Positions 35,280-43,914 of a stretch of 64,000 nucleotides of DNA are shown piece after piece. A program made the position numbers and the translations under genes. The notes below the pieces were generated by a model. That model did no database searches. It saw only the letters and a list, made by a program, of their open reading frames with translations, and had not been told where the DNA came from. Origin of the DNA: Marinobacter litoralis. Lineage in GTDB: Bacteria; Pseudomonadota; Gammaproteobacteria; Pseudomonadales; Oleiphilaceae. Where the stretch lies: NCBI RefSeq assembly GCF_016427555.1, contig NZ_JAELVS010000001.1, positions 992,001 through 1,056,000 of the forward strand, read 5' to 3'. Positions within the stretch are counted from its first letter, which is position 1. Each line of letters begins with the position of its first letter.

Positions 35280-37406
35280 TCAGCGCGCGAGTGACGTGTC
35301 GCGCGTTGCCGCATCGGTGGCCAGAATCCTGGCGTGTTTTTGTTGCTGTTTGTTGCGCACGATGGCATCCACGCATTGATTCTGGTCACGCAATATCACT
35401 ACGCATTCCAAGCACTGAATGCACTCATCGTAATCCACTCGACCGTCTTTCCGGATGGCGTTGATGCCACACTCATTCTTGCAGTGCTGACAGGGCTGAC
35501 CGCATCGTTTGACCCGATCCAGCCAGCTGAACAGGCGGAAGCGGCCCAATACCGCAAGCCCGGCGCCCAGCGGACACAGATATCGACAGTAGAATTTGTG
35601 GACAAACATGCCAATGGCCAGCAGGGCGACGGCATACACCACGAAAGGCCAATACCGAACAAAGTGCAGGGTGATGCTGGTTTTGAACGGCTCGATTTCG
35701 GCCAGCTGCTCCGCGAGAGTCAAGGAATAAAATGCAGTACCGACCAGTGCCAGCAGGATCGGGTATTTCAGCAGGATAAGCTGACGGTGCAGGCGTTCGG
35801 GTATTTTAATCTGACGCAAACCGAGTTTTTGTCCAAGCCAGGAGGCCATTTCCTGTAACGCCCCGAACGGGCACAGCCAGCCGCAAAACAAGCCGCGTCC
35901 CCAGATAAACAGGGTGGCGAAGGTGTAAATCCAGAGAATGAAAATAACCGGGTCCAGCAGGAATACGTTCAGGGAGAAACCGTCCCAAAGGGCGAGGAAT
36001 AGCGTATAAATATTGACCACCGAAAGCTGCCCTTGGGCGTAAAAGCCGATAAAGAAAATCGTGAAGAACAAAAATGCCCAGCGGAACCGGTGTACCAGTT
36101 TCGGGTGGCGGGTCAGGGTTTTCTGGCGGGCAAAAAAGACCGTGAGTACGGACAGGGAGGTTAGCAACAAAGCTATTTGCCATCCCCGTTCTTTCCATAA
36201 ACCTACCCAAATCGGATCGCGATTTTCGTGGGGGTCCGCTTGCACCTCCACGGCTTTAAAGAGCTCGTCGGCAAACGCAGCGGGCACGGTGAAACGGGCC
36301 TTGTCAGTCATCAGATGATTGCGTGGTAGAGCAATATCCAGATGCAAACTGGTCTCGGCCCCAGGGTTGAAGCCGGCGTTTCCGCCAAGCCGGAATAGAT
36401 TCACCGCCTCGAAGGCAGGCGCCCCGGGCGCTGCAATAGTTTGATCTGGTGCCAGCCAGTTGAGATCTCGCATCTCGATCGCCAACGGCCCCTGATGCAG
36501 GGTTATCCGGCTGGGGATACTGCCAGGGACAAATTCCGGCCCGACATGGGTGAAAACGCCCCGAGACATCACCATCATTGCTTTACCCTGGTCGCCCAGA
36601 CGCCCCATGAACACTTCGTAGGCATCATCGCCCAGAAGGTTGCGGCCGACTATGGGGGCGTTCATATAGGCGTAGTACAGTTCAGTGAAAGGTTCGCCAG
36701 GCGCGGGCTCGATGACCTTAGGGTAATGGGCTAGTGGGCGCTCAATCTTCGCTTCGACCTCACTTGAAGATAGGGCGAAGCTGTTGATGTAACCCCGTTC
36801 CAGCAGTTGCTGCCAACTCAGAGGCTCATAGAAGTCTTGCCGAGCTCGTATGGGAGCCACCTGAGCAAAGCCTTCCAGTTTACGTCGAGCCACCTGAAGC
36901 GCGGAGGAAAGAATAGTGTCGTTGATAATGAGCACCGAAACAGTTGCCTTGCTGACTCCGTCGAAATACACCTGGTCGCCCGCGGCACTGCGGGCGGAAT
37001 GGCTGGAAGCCTGCACGATAATCTGTTCTGTCAGGGACCTGCCTTCGTATTGATTCACGAATTCGGTGAGGGGCGCTTCGCCTAAGCCATGGAGGAAAAC
37101 CGGCTCGTGATGGTGCACAACTTTTACTCCGGTGAACCGGCCTTTGGTGTCCAGGCCGATCATCATAGTGATCGGCTTTCCGGCAAAGCCCTGAAGATTG
37201 ATGAAGTCGGTGGAGAGGTACGCGTAGCCCAACAGCTCCTGCAGTTGGTACACCGGGTAAACGGGAAAGTCGGGCAGCTTGTCTTCAATGACGGTTGCTG
37301 ACGGAAACAGCGCCTGAATCACCTCTTTAGTTTCCTGGGGGGCTTCCGCGGTGTGCCCTGATAAGGGGAGTGTCATCAAGATAATGAGCAGTAAGCGCCC
37401 GACCAT
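35280..37406 (-). CDS. NosR/NirI-like membrane flavin/iron-sulfur protein
   Basis: A 708-aa inner-membrane protein. It has an export-type N-terminus (about 1-20), an extracytoplasmic FMN-binding domain (about 75-165) with D149-G-V-S-K-A-T155 where T155 is the likely covalent FMN site, a second periplasmic region, about six membrane helices (about 410-625), and a C-terminal Cys-rich part (C-G-Q-P-C-Q-H-C-K-N-E-C and C-I-Q-C-L-E-C) for [4Fe-4S] clusters. This is the NosR layout, but no nos genes are here. It is divergent from pqqA, so a role in PQQ or alcohol electron transfer is inferred. ATG 37406 has AGGAG. Confidence 0.82.
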   Translation of the reverse strand: MVGRLLLIILMTLPLSGHTAEAPQETKEVIQALFPSATVIEDKLPDFPVYPVYQLQELLGYAYLSTDFINLQGFAGKPITMMIGLDTKGRFTGVKVVHHHEPVFLHGLGEAPLTEFVNQYEGRSLTEQIIVQASSHSARSAAGDQVYFDGVSKATVSVLIINDTILSSALQVARRKLEGFAQVAPIRARQDFYEPLSWQQLLERGYINSFALSSSEVEAKIERPLAHYPKVIEPAPGEPFTELYYAYMNAPIVGRNLLGDDAYEVFMGRLGDQGKAMMVMSRGVFTHVGPEFVPGSIPSRITLHQGPLAIEMRDLNWLAPDQTIAAPGAPAFEAVNLFRLGGNAGFNPGAETSLHLDIALPRNHLMTDKARFTVPAAFADELFKAVEVQADPHENRDPIWVGLWKERGWQIALLLTSLSVLTVFFARQKTLTRHPKLVHRFRWAFLFFTIFFIGFYAQGQLSVVNIYTLFLALWDGFSLNVFLLDPVIFILWIYTFATLFIWGRGLFCGWLCPFGALQEMASWLGQKLGLRQIKIPERLHRQLILLKYPILLALVGTAFYSLTLAEQLAEIEPFKTSITLHFVRYWPFVVYAVALLAIGMFVHKFYCRYLCPLGAGLAVLGRFRLFSWLDRVKRCGQPCQHCKNECGINAIRKDGRVDYDECIQCLECVVILRDQNQCVDAIVRNKQQQKHARILATDAATRDTSLAR

Positions 37407-37491
37407 ACGACTTCTCCTGACATTATTGTTGTATCTGTCACATGTTAGGAGCATGCCGCGCAGCCTCAATTGAACCTGCGAGCCAAAGCGT

Positions 37492-37530
37492 TGGTACTTT
37501 AAGGCGGCCTAAAACAGTTCCAAAGTACCA
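37492..37530. promoter_or_regulatory. Paired motif copies between NosR-like gene and pqqA
   Basis: A perfect nine-base inverted repeat, TGGTACTTT (37492-37500) and AAAGTACCA (37522-37530). The right arm is part of TTCCAAAGTAC (37518-37528), a 10/11 match to TACYAARGWAC, 117 bases before pqqA. The left arm faces the NosR-like gene, about 90 bases from its start. It may be a shared activator site for both divergent units. Confidence 0.6.
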
Positions 37531-37565
37531 TATAGGTGGCAGGCCTCTGTCATTAGCATGAAATC

Positions 37566-37590
37566 GTACCCTCTAGTTTTCCAAGGGTAC
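37566..37590. repeat. Second inverted repeat in the pqqA leader
   Basis: GTACCCT (37566-37572) and AGGGTAC (37584-37590) form an inverted repeat with an 11-base spacer, 45 bases from pqqA. The right arm sits in TTCCAAGGGTAC, a variant of the recurrent motif with one extra base. Operator or transcript hairpin. Confidence 0.45.
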
Positions 37591-37634
37591 CGATACATGC
37601 AACGCACTAATAATCATGACAAGAGGTGATCATC

Positions 37635-37706
37635 ATGTGGACCAAACCAGCTTATGAAGACCTGCGTATCGGTTTCGAAGTTACGATGTACTTTGCAAAC
37701 CGCTGA
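37635..37706 (+). CDS. pqqA: PQQ precursor peptide PqqA
   Basis: A 23-aa peptide, the substrate for PQQ synthesis. The cross-linked residues E15 and Y19 are present in the required E-x3-Y spacing (E-V-T-M-Y), and the opening M-W-T-K-P-A-Y is typical. RBS AAGAGGTGAT before ATG. It precedes pqqB by 55 bases. The gene is too short for usual ORF finders. Confidence 0.97.
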   Translation: MWTKPAYEDLRIGFEVTMYFANR

Positions 37707-37761
37707 GTAACAGATAGCCAGCCATGGGCTGGCTGTTTGATTCCGGCTCAGGAGGTTTCGT

Positions 37762-38679
37762 ATGCACATCCGTATTCTGGGTTCTGGGGCGGGAGGCGGT
37801 TTTCCGCAGTGGAACTGTAATTGCCGGAACTGTTCCGGGTTCCGTGACGGCAGCCTTAATGCCAGTGCCCGCACTCAGTCATCCATTGCCATCAGCGAGG
37901 ATGGAGAACACTGGATACTGTTCAACGCCTCACCTGATATCAGGGCGCAACTGGCGGAATTTCCGGCCATGCAACCGGCGCGAGCGCTTCGCGATACGGG
38001 CATTTCGGCCATCGTGTTGATGGACAGCCAGGTCGACCACACCACGGGATTATTATCCCTGCGCGAGGGCCTTCCTCTTGATGTTTGGTGCACGTCGCAG
38101 GTTCGGGAGGATCTGAGCAGCGGTTTCCCGTTGTTCGAGATGCTCAAACACTGGAACGGCGGGCTCAACTGGTGTGAAATTCATGCGTCGGAACAACACT
38201 CTTTCGTCATTCCTTGCGCACCCTCACTGGAGTTGACGGCCGTACCGTTGCTTAGTAATGCGCCGCCATACTCGCCCCGCCGTGATAATCCGCACCCGGG
38301 CGATAATATAGGCCTTTTCATTCGTGATCGCGGCGAGAGTAAATCCTTGCTTTACGCACCTGGACTTGGTCAGCCGGACGAACGGATTCGAGCCTGGATG
38401 CAACAAGCGGACGTTTTACTGGTAGACGGTACCGTCTGGCACGACGATGAAATGATTCGCCAGGAGGTGGGTACGCGAACCGGCCAGCAAATGGGGCATT
38501 TGGCGCAAGCGGGGGAAGGCGGCATGATTGAATTGCTCGATAGCCTGCCCGCCAGCCGGAAAATTCTTATCCACATCAACAATACAAACCCGATCCTGAA
38601 CGAAGACTCACCGGAGCGTGCCGAGCTGGCTGCGCACGGAATCGAGGTGTCGTGGGACGGTATGCAGATTGAGTTGTGA
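37762..38679 (+). CDS. pqqB: PqqB
   Basis: A 305-aa metallo-beta-lactamase-fold protein of PQQ biosynthesis, thought to hydroxylate an intermediate tyrosine. It begins [19 protein letters not shown] with the conserved cysteines, and holds D-S-Q-V-D-H-T, a variant of the H-x-H-x-D-H motif as usual for PqqB. AGGAGG RBS. Confidence 0.95.
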   Translation: MHIRILGSGAGGGFPQWNCNCRNCSGFRDGSLNASARTQSSIAISEDGEHWILFNASPDIRAQLAEFPAMQPARALRDTGISAIVLMDSQVDHTTGLLSLREGLPLDVWCTSQVREDLSSGFPLFEMLKHWNGGLNWCEIHASEQHSFVIPCAPSLELTAVPLLSNAPPYSPRRDNPHPGDNIGLFIRDRGESKSLLYAPGLGQPDERIRAWMQQADVLLVDGTVWHDDEMIRQEVGTRTGQQMGHLAQAGEGGMIELLDSLPASRKILIHINNTNPILNEDSPERAELAAHGIEVSWDGMQIEL

Positions 38680-38687
38680 GGCCTGTC

Positions 38688-39443
38688 ATGAACGCTAAAG
38701 TCACCACCGCCCTGCGCCGTGAGGATTTCGAAAAAGCATTGCGGGCGAAAGGCGCCTTTTACCACATTCATCACCCTTTCCATCGGGCCATGTACAGCGG
38801 CGCCTGCACACCGGAGCAAATTCGGGGTTGGGTGGCAAATCGTTATTACTATCAAATCAACATTCCCCTGAAAGATGCGGCCATTTTGGCCAACTGCCCG
38901 GATGCCGTGGTGCGCCGGTCATGGTTGCAGCGGATTTTGGATCATGACGGTGAAGAGGGTTTGACCGGCGGCATTGAAGCCTGGTTGCAGCTGGCTGAAG
39001 CCGTGGGGCTGACGCGAGAGGAGGTGATTGACCAGCGGCACGTATTGCCGGGGGTGCGCTTCGCTGTGGATGCTTATCTCAACTTTGCCCGTCGAGCGAC
39101 CTGGCAAGAAGCGGCTTGTTCATCGTTAACAGAATTGTTTGCGCCGGAGATCCATCAGTCTCGGTTAGACAGGTGGCCGGCCCACTATCCATGGATTGAA
39201 GAGAGTGGCTATCGCTATTTCCGAAAGCGCTTGTCTGAAGCTCGTCGAGATGTAGAACACGGTTTAGAGATCACTCTGGAGCACTGCGTAACAGTGGAAC
39301 AGCAACGGCGGGCGCTGGAGGTATTGCAGTTCAAGCTCGACATTCTCTGGAGCATGCTGGATGCCATGTCCATGGCGTACGTCCATGACACTCCGCCCTA
39401 TCACACGGTCACTGACAAACAGGTTTGGCATCGTGGTCTGTAA
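38688..39443 (+). CDS. pqqC: Pyrroloquinoline-quinone synthase PqqC
   Basis: A 251-aa cofactorless oxidase doing the last ring closure and oxidation in PQQ synthesis. Conserved parts: Y-H-I-H-H-P-F-H (about 24-31), R-Y-Y-Y-Q-I-N-I-P (about 52-60) and R-R-D-V-E-H-G. ATG 38688 follows GAGG; a start at 38676 is less likely. Follows pqqB closely. Confidence 0.95.
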   Translation: MNAKVTTALRREDFEKALRAKGAFYHIHHPFHRAMYSGACTPEQIRGWVANRYYYQINIPLKDAAILANCPDAVVRRSWLQRILDHDGEEGLTGGIEAWLQLAEAVGLTREEVIDQRHVLPGVRFAVDAYLNFARRATWQEAACSSLTELFAPEIHQSRLDRWPAHYPWIEESGYRYFRKRLSEARRDVEHGLEITLEHCVTVEQQRRALEVLQFKLDILWSMLDAMSMAYVHDTPPYHTVTDKQVWHRGL

Positions 39444-39453
39444 GGAGGTTGTT

Positions 39454-39717
39454 GTGGCAGATATCCCGAATTTGAGAAGAGGTTTTCGCTTCCAGTGGGA
39501 GCCGGCTCAACAAAGTTATGTGCTGTTGTATCCCGAAGGCATGGTTAAGTTGAATGCCAGTGCCGGTGCTATTTTGGCAGAGGTAGATGGTGTTCAGTCT
39601 AAACAGGACATTATCACTTCGCTTGAAAGCCAGTTTCCAGAGGCCGGTTCTCTGTCAGGCGATGTGGAACAGTTTCTGGCCGATGCCGCAAACCAACACT
39701 GGATTGAATGGTTATGA
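39454..39717 (+). CDS. pqqD: PQQ peptide chaperone PqqD
   Basis: An 87-aa RRE-fold protein that binds PqqA for PqqE. It starts at GTG 39454 with AAGGAGG five bases before. Conserved: [16 protein letters not shown]-x-V-K-L-N and V-D-G-x-x-x-x-x-D-I-I. Length fits the family. Overlaps the start of pqqE by four bases. Confidence 0.93.
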   Translation: MADIPNLRRGFRFQWEPAQQSYVLLYPEGMVKLNASAGAILAEVDGVQSKQDIITSLESQFPEAGSLSGDVEQFLADAANQHWIEWL

Positions 39718-40847
39718 GCTGCTCTGATGCGACTGCCGGACCGCCCCTATGGTTACTGGCTGAACTGACCTATCGTTGCCCGCTTCAGTGTCCATACTGT
39801 TCAAACCCGCTGGATTATGCCGATCGTGAACAGGAACTATCAACTGATCAGTGGCTGGATGTGCTTCGGCAAGGGCGCGCCATGGGCGCCGCCCAATTGG
39901 GTTTTTCGGGCGGCGAGCCGTTGGTGCGCCAAGACCTGCCTGAATTGATCGCGGGTGCGCGTGAATTGGGTTATTACACCAATTTGATTACTTCGGGTTT
40001 AGGGCTTACAACAGCCAAGGTTCAGGCCTTTGCTGAGGCCGGACTTGATCATATTCAGGTCAGTTTTCAGGCCTCAGACCCGGAACTCAACAATGCCGTT
40101 GCGGGTTCAAAGAAAGCCTTCGAGCAAAAGCTGGCGATGGCCCGGGCGGTGAAAGAAGCGGGCTATCCGATGGTGCTTAATTTTGTCATCCATCGCCATA
40201 ACATTCATCAGATGCAGGATGTTCTCACGCTGTGTGAAAGTCTCGGGGCGGATTATGTCGAGTTGGCGACCTGCCAATACTATGGCTGGGCGTTCGCCAA
40301 TCGTGAGGGCTTGATGCCCTCCCGAGGTCAGTTAGAGGCTGCCGAGGCAACGGTGAATCACTTCCGGGACGATCTGCGCGAACGCGACCATCCCATGAAA
40401 GTGATTTTCGTGACGCCGGATTATTACGAGGAGCGCCCCAAAGCGTGCATGAACGGTTGGGGAAATCTGTTCCTGACCGTTGCGCCTGACGGCACCGCCT
40501 TGCCGTGCCACAGTGCCCGGTTACTTCCCATCGATTTTCCGAATGTTCAGTCCATGTCACTTGACGAGATTTGGTACCACAGCCCCGGTTTCAACCATTA
40601 CCGGGGCGACAGCTGGATGCCGGAACCTTGCCGCTCCTGCGATGAAAAGGGCAAGGATTTTGGCGGTTGTCGCTGTCAGGCCTATTTGCTGACGGGCAGT
40701 GCCGACAACGCGGACCCGGTGTGTGGGAAATCTCCGCATCATGACCGAATTCTGGCCGCGCGAACCGCCGCAGAACATGCCACAGCCGGATTGGACGATC
40801 TTGTTTATCGCAATACCAAGAACTCCCGTGTCTTTTTCCGAAGGTAA
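39714..40847 (+). CDS. pqqE: PqqA peptide cyclase PqqE (radical SAM)
   Basis: A 377-aa radical SAM enzyme joining Glu and Tyr in PqqA. Radical SAM cluster C22-P-L-Q-C26-P-Y-C29, [10 protein letters not shown], and a SPASM domain with C-R-S-C and C-R-C (about 300-325). ATG 39714 gives an ATGA overlap with pqqD; ATG 39708 is an alternative. Followed by an S9 peptidase gene that begins inside it. Confidence 0.95.
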   Translation: MSCSDATAGPPLWLLAELTYRCPLQCPYCSNPLDYADREQELSTDQWLDVLRQGRAMGAAQLGFSGGEPLVRQDLPELIAGARELGYYTNLITSGLGLTTAKVQAFAEAGLDHIQVSFQASDPELNNAVAGSKKAFEQKLAMARAVKEAGYPMVLNFVIHRHNIHQMQDVLTLCESLGADYVELATCQYYGWAFANREGLMPSRGQLEAAEATVNHFRDDLRERDHPMKVIFVTPDYYEERPKACMNGWGNLFLTVAPDGTALPCHSARLLPIDFPNVQSMSLDEIWYHSPGFNHYRGDSWMPEPCRSCDEKGKDFGGCRCQAYLLTGSADNADPVCGKSPHHDRILAARTAAEHATAGLDDLVYRNTKNSRVFFRR

Positions 40848-42657
40848 CCTGATCTCGGCGCGTGAAGCCTGTGCCGGGGCGCAACAGTATGCCGAGTTAC
40901 GAGTCAGTGGCGGGGGGCTTTTCTGGTTGGCGACGGCGCCCGAGGACGGCTCTGTCAGTCTTTGGCGGTATGACGCTCAACGACCAGAACGTCTGAATAC
41001 GGGGACCAGTATCCGTAGCCGGCTGAACGGCTACGGAGGCGGCGCTTATGCGGTCACGCCGGAGTTCGTATGTTGGGTGTCTGAGGATCAATGCCTTTGG
41101 AGTATGAATCTGCATAGCGGCCAACGCCACCTGTTGGTCTGCGACCCATATTCTACATGGGGCGGTCTGACCCCGGATCCGCTCCGCCAGCGTTGGATTG
41201 CCGTGCGGGAAAAACAAGGCAAGCAAGCCTTGATGGCCATTGATTACCAGGGCTGTTTGTCGGTTCTAAATGACCACTTCGACTTTTATGGAGCGCCAGC
41301 TGTCAGTCAGAATGGACAGCAGATTGCGTGGACAGGCTGGTTTTCACCCTATATGCCGTGGGACCAGTCCTGGATTTGCCTCGCCGGACTGGACAGCGTC
41401 GGTCAGCCCGTAAATCTTGTCAAAGCCGAACCGCCCGGAGGGGGCAGCGTTCAGCAGGCGCAATTTGTAGCGCAAAGCTTGTGGGTTGTCTCGGACCATG
41501 GCGGTTGGTGGCAGCCGTATCGGGTGGTCCGACAGGACGGAGACCTGCATTGGTTGCCGGCACTGTCGCCCAACAGGGATCACGCAAATGCACCATGGCA
41601 GCTGGGAGAAAGGCACGCTTGCCCTTTGCCGTGCGGCGGGTGGGCTCGAGTTCGCTATCGCCAAGGCATCGGTGAACTATGGCTGGAGCAGGCAGGCGAG
41701 ATCAAGCAAGTTGCCAGCGCGTACACCGATTTTAGAGATCTCGTCGTCAGCGGGGGTGATCTTTACTGTGTTGCGCGTAGACCCGACCTGAGCGACACAA
41801 TTTTGCGACTGAATCTCTGGGCCGGGCCGCGAGCTCAACCATTGTTCCGTGCCCCTGCTCCATTAGCGGGCAGGAACTGTGTATGGCCAGAGAGCATCGT
41901 ACTCCCATTTGGGGGCGAGCATAGATATGCGTTGCAAGGATTTGTGTACTTGCCGGAGCGCTCTGAGAAAAAGCCTCCGCTTATTCTGATCGCCCACGGC
42001 GGGCCAACGTCGGCGGCCTACGCAGCCTTCAATCCCCAAGTGCAATTCTGGTGTCAGCGGGGCTTTGCGGTGGCAGAAGTGAATTACACCGGCAGTACCG
42101 GCTTTGGCCGCGAATTTCGGCAGGCGCTGGCAGGTCAGTGGGGCAAAGCCGATGTCGCAGATATGTTTCGGATGAAAGATGCGATCGTCGAGGCCGGCTG
42201 GGTTGATCCTGACAGGGTGTTTATTCAGGGCCGAAGCTCGGGAGGTTATACCGCGCTCATGGCGGCCGTTGTTCCGAAAGAGCATCTGAGAGGACTGGCG
42301 AGTTTGTATGGCGTGACCGATCCGTTCACGTTGAAGGCAGCCACTCATCGTTTCGAGTCCGGTTATCTGGATTGGTTGTTGGGTGAGCCGGGGCCGGAAG
42401 GACGGTACTGGAATGCCCGAACACCGGCCCGGCTAGCTAACCAAATCGCTTGCCCTGCAGTGTTTTTTCAGGGCGGACGTGACCCTGTTGTTGTGCCCGA
42501 GCAAACGCTTGCAATGGTAAAGGCGCTGGAAGGCGCAGGGCAGCAAGTGGAGCTCGTATGGTTTGACGAGGAAGGGCATGGTTTCCGTGCCTTGGATAGT
42601 CAGGCCGAGGTACTCGACAGACTTTGCCAGTTCTACACGGGCTTGGCGCGAGGCTGA
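40777..42657 (+). CDS. S9-family peptidase of the PQQ cluster (PqqH-like)
   Basis: A ~626-aa prolyl-oligopeptidase-type enzyme: N-terminal propeller (about 30-370) and C-terminal alpha/beta hydrolase with G-R-S-S-G-G-Y (Ser), G-G-R-D-P-V-V (Asp) and D-E-E-G-H-G-F (His). In Pseudomonas a peptidase of this kind (PqqH) lies in the pqq cluster; a role in PqqA turnover is suspected. Start uncertain: ATG 40777 overlaps pqqE by 71 bases; ATG 40741 and GTG 40828 are options. No pqqF-type M16 protease is seen in the window. Confidence 0.8.
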   Translation: MPQPDWTILFIAIPRTPVSFSEGNLISAREACAGAQQYAELRVSGGGLFWLATAPEDGSVSLWRYDAQRPERLNTGTSIRSRLNGYGGGAYAVTPEFVCWVSEDQCLWSMNLHSGQRHLLVCDPYSTWGGLTPDPLRQRWIAVREKQGKQALMAIDYQGCLSVLNDHFDFYGAPAVSQNGQQIAWTGWFSPYMPWDQSWICLAGLDSVGQPVNLVKAEPPGGGSVQQAQFVAQSLWVVSDHGGWWQPYRVVRQDGDLHWLPALSPNRDHANAPWQLGERHACPLPCGGWARVRYRQGIGELWLEQAGEIKQVASAYTDFRDLVVSGGDLYCVARRPDLSDTILRLNLWAGPRAQPLFRAPAPLAGRNCVWPESIVLPFGGEHRYALQGFVYLPERSEKKPPLILIAHGGPTSAAYAAFNPQVQFWCQRGFAVAEVNYTGSTGFGREFRQALAGQWGKADVADMFRMKDAIVEAGWVDPDRVFIQGRSSGGYTALMAAVVPKEHLRGLASLYGVTDPFTLKAATHRFESGYLDWLLGEPGPEGRYWNARTPARLANQIACPAVFFQGGRDPVVVPEQTLAMVKALEGAGQQVELVWFDEEGHGFRALDSQAEVLDRLCQFYTGLARG

Positions 42658-42750
42658 CCCTGCTTACACCAAAAGGCCTGTGTCGCTCTCAGCCACATGG
42701 GGTAGTATGTCAGCCATACCTATAACAACAACTGAGTTGGTAAGGCCGCC

Positions 42751-43914
42751 ATGAGTTATGACATTTCGTCCCTTCGCAAGTTTGTTTCCCCTGAAATTGT
42801 ATTTGGCGCCGGTTCCCGGCGATCGGTCGCGAACTTCGCCGCCAACTATGGCGCGAGACACGTTTTTCTGGTGTCCGATCCGGGTGTGCAAGCTGCGGGT
42901 TGGGTGCGCGAGATAGAGGCGTTGCTGGCAGAAGCCGGGCTTGAAAGTACAACCTTCACGGCCATTTCACCCAATCCGAAAGTGGATGAGGTGATGTCGG
43001 GGGCTGAGCTCTATCAGGCCAATCAATGCGACGTAATTGTCGCCATCGGCGGCGGTAGCCCAATGGATTGTGCCAAAGGCATAGGCATTGTCGCGACTCA
43101 CGGGCGCAATATTCTGGAATTCGAAGGCGTGGACACCATTACCAATCCGCCGCCGCCGCTTATCCTGATTCCTACCACCGCCGGCACGTCGGCGGATGTC
43201 TCTCAGTTCGCCATCATTTCGGATCCGGATCGTCGTTTCAAGTTTTCCATCATCAGCAAAGCTGTGGTTCCGGATGTGTCCCTGATCGACCCGGAAGTGA
43301 CGGAAACGATGAGCGCGTATCTCACCGCCTGCACCGGCGTAGATGCCCTGGTCCACGCGATTGAAGCGTTTGTGTCTACAGGCAGCGGGCCGCTCACCGA
43401 TACCCATGCCCTGGAAGCCATTCGGCTGATTAATCGCAACCTCGAGCCTTTGGTGGCCAGTCCGGCGGATCCGGTGCTCAGGGAACAGATTATGCTGGCG
43501 TCCATGCAGGCGGGCCTGGCGTTTTCCAACGCGATTCTTGGCGCCGTGCATGCCATGTCTCATAGCTTGGGCGGTTTTCTCGATCTGCCGCACGGATTGT
43601 GCAATGCGCTTTTGCTGGAGCATGTTGTTGGTTATAACTTTGCCTCGGCGGAGGATCGCTTTCGCCGAGTGGCTGAGGCGATGGATATCGATACCCGTGG
43701 TATGGCCAATGCGCTGGTCAAAAAGCGTTTGATGGCCAGAATTATCGAGCTCAAGAAAACGCTGGGTTTGGAGGCACGATTGCAAGAGTTGGGCGTGAGC
43801 GTGTCTGACATTCCTTATCTGTCAGGTTATGCACTAAAGGACCCCTGCATACTGACCAATCCGCGCAAGTCGTCCCTGAGGGACGTTCAGGTGGTCTATG
43901 AAGAAGCCCTCTGA
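42751..43914 (+). CDS. ercA: Iron-containing alcohol dehydrogenase ErcA-like
   Basis: A 387-aa group III (Fe-dependent) alcohol dehydrogenase. Nucleotide part G-G-G-S-P-M-D (about 93-99) and metal region H-A-M-S-H-S-L-G-G-F-L-D-L-P-H-G (about 267-282) are clear. In Pseudomonas aeruginosa the homologue ErcA has a regulatory role in the ethanol oxidation regulon, which fits its place between pqq genes and a hybrid kinase. ATG 42751. It overlaps the next gene by 17 bases. Confidence 0.88.
   Translation: MSYDISSLRKFVSPEIVFGAGSRRSVANFAANYGARHVFLVSDPGVQAAGWVREIEALLAEAGLESTTFTAISPNPKVDEVMSGAELYQANQCDVIVAIGGGSPMDCAKGIGIVATHGRNILEFEGVDTITNPPPPLILIPTTAGTSADVSQFAIISDPDRRFKFSIISKAVVPDVSLIDPEVTETMSAYLTACTGVDALVHAIEAFVSTGSGPLTDTHALEAIRLINRNLEPLVASPADPVLREQIMLASMQAGLAFSNAILGAVHAMSHSLGGFLDLPHGLCNALLLEHVVGYNFASAEDRFRRVAEAMDIDTRGMANALVKKRLMARIIELKKTLGLEARLQELGVSVSDIPYLSGYALKDPCILTNPRKSSLRDVQVVYEEAL

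Noticed and set aside
35280..37406. Reading the NosR-like gene as evidence for denitrification
   Set aside because: No nosZ, nosDFY or nir gene is in the window; context is PQQ and alcohol oxidation.
42666..42676. ACACCAAAAGGC before ercA as another copy of the exa/pqq motif
   Set aside because: Too many mismatches to TACYAARGWAC; kept out of the motif set.
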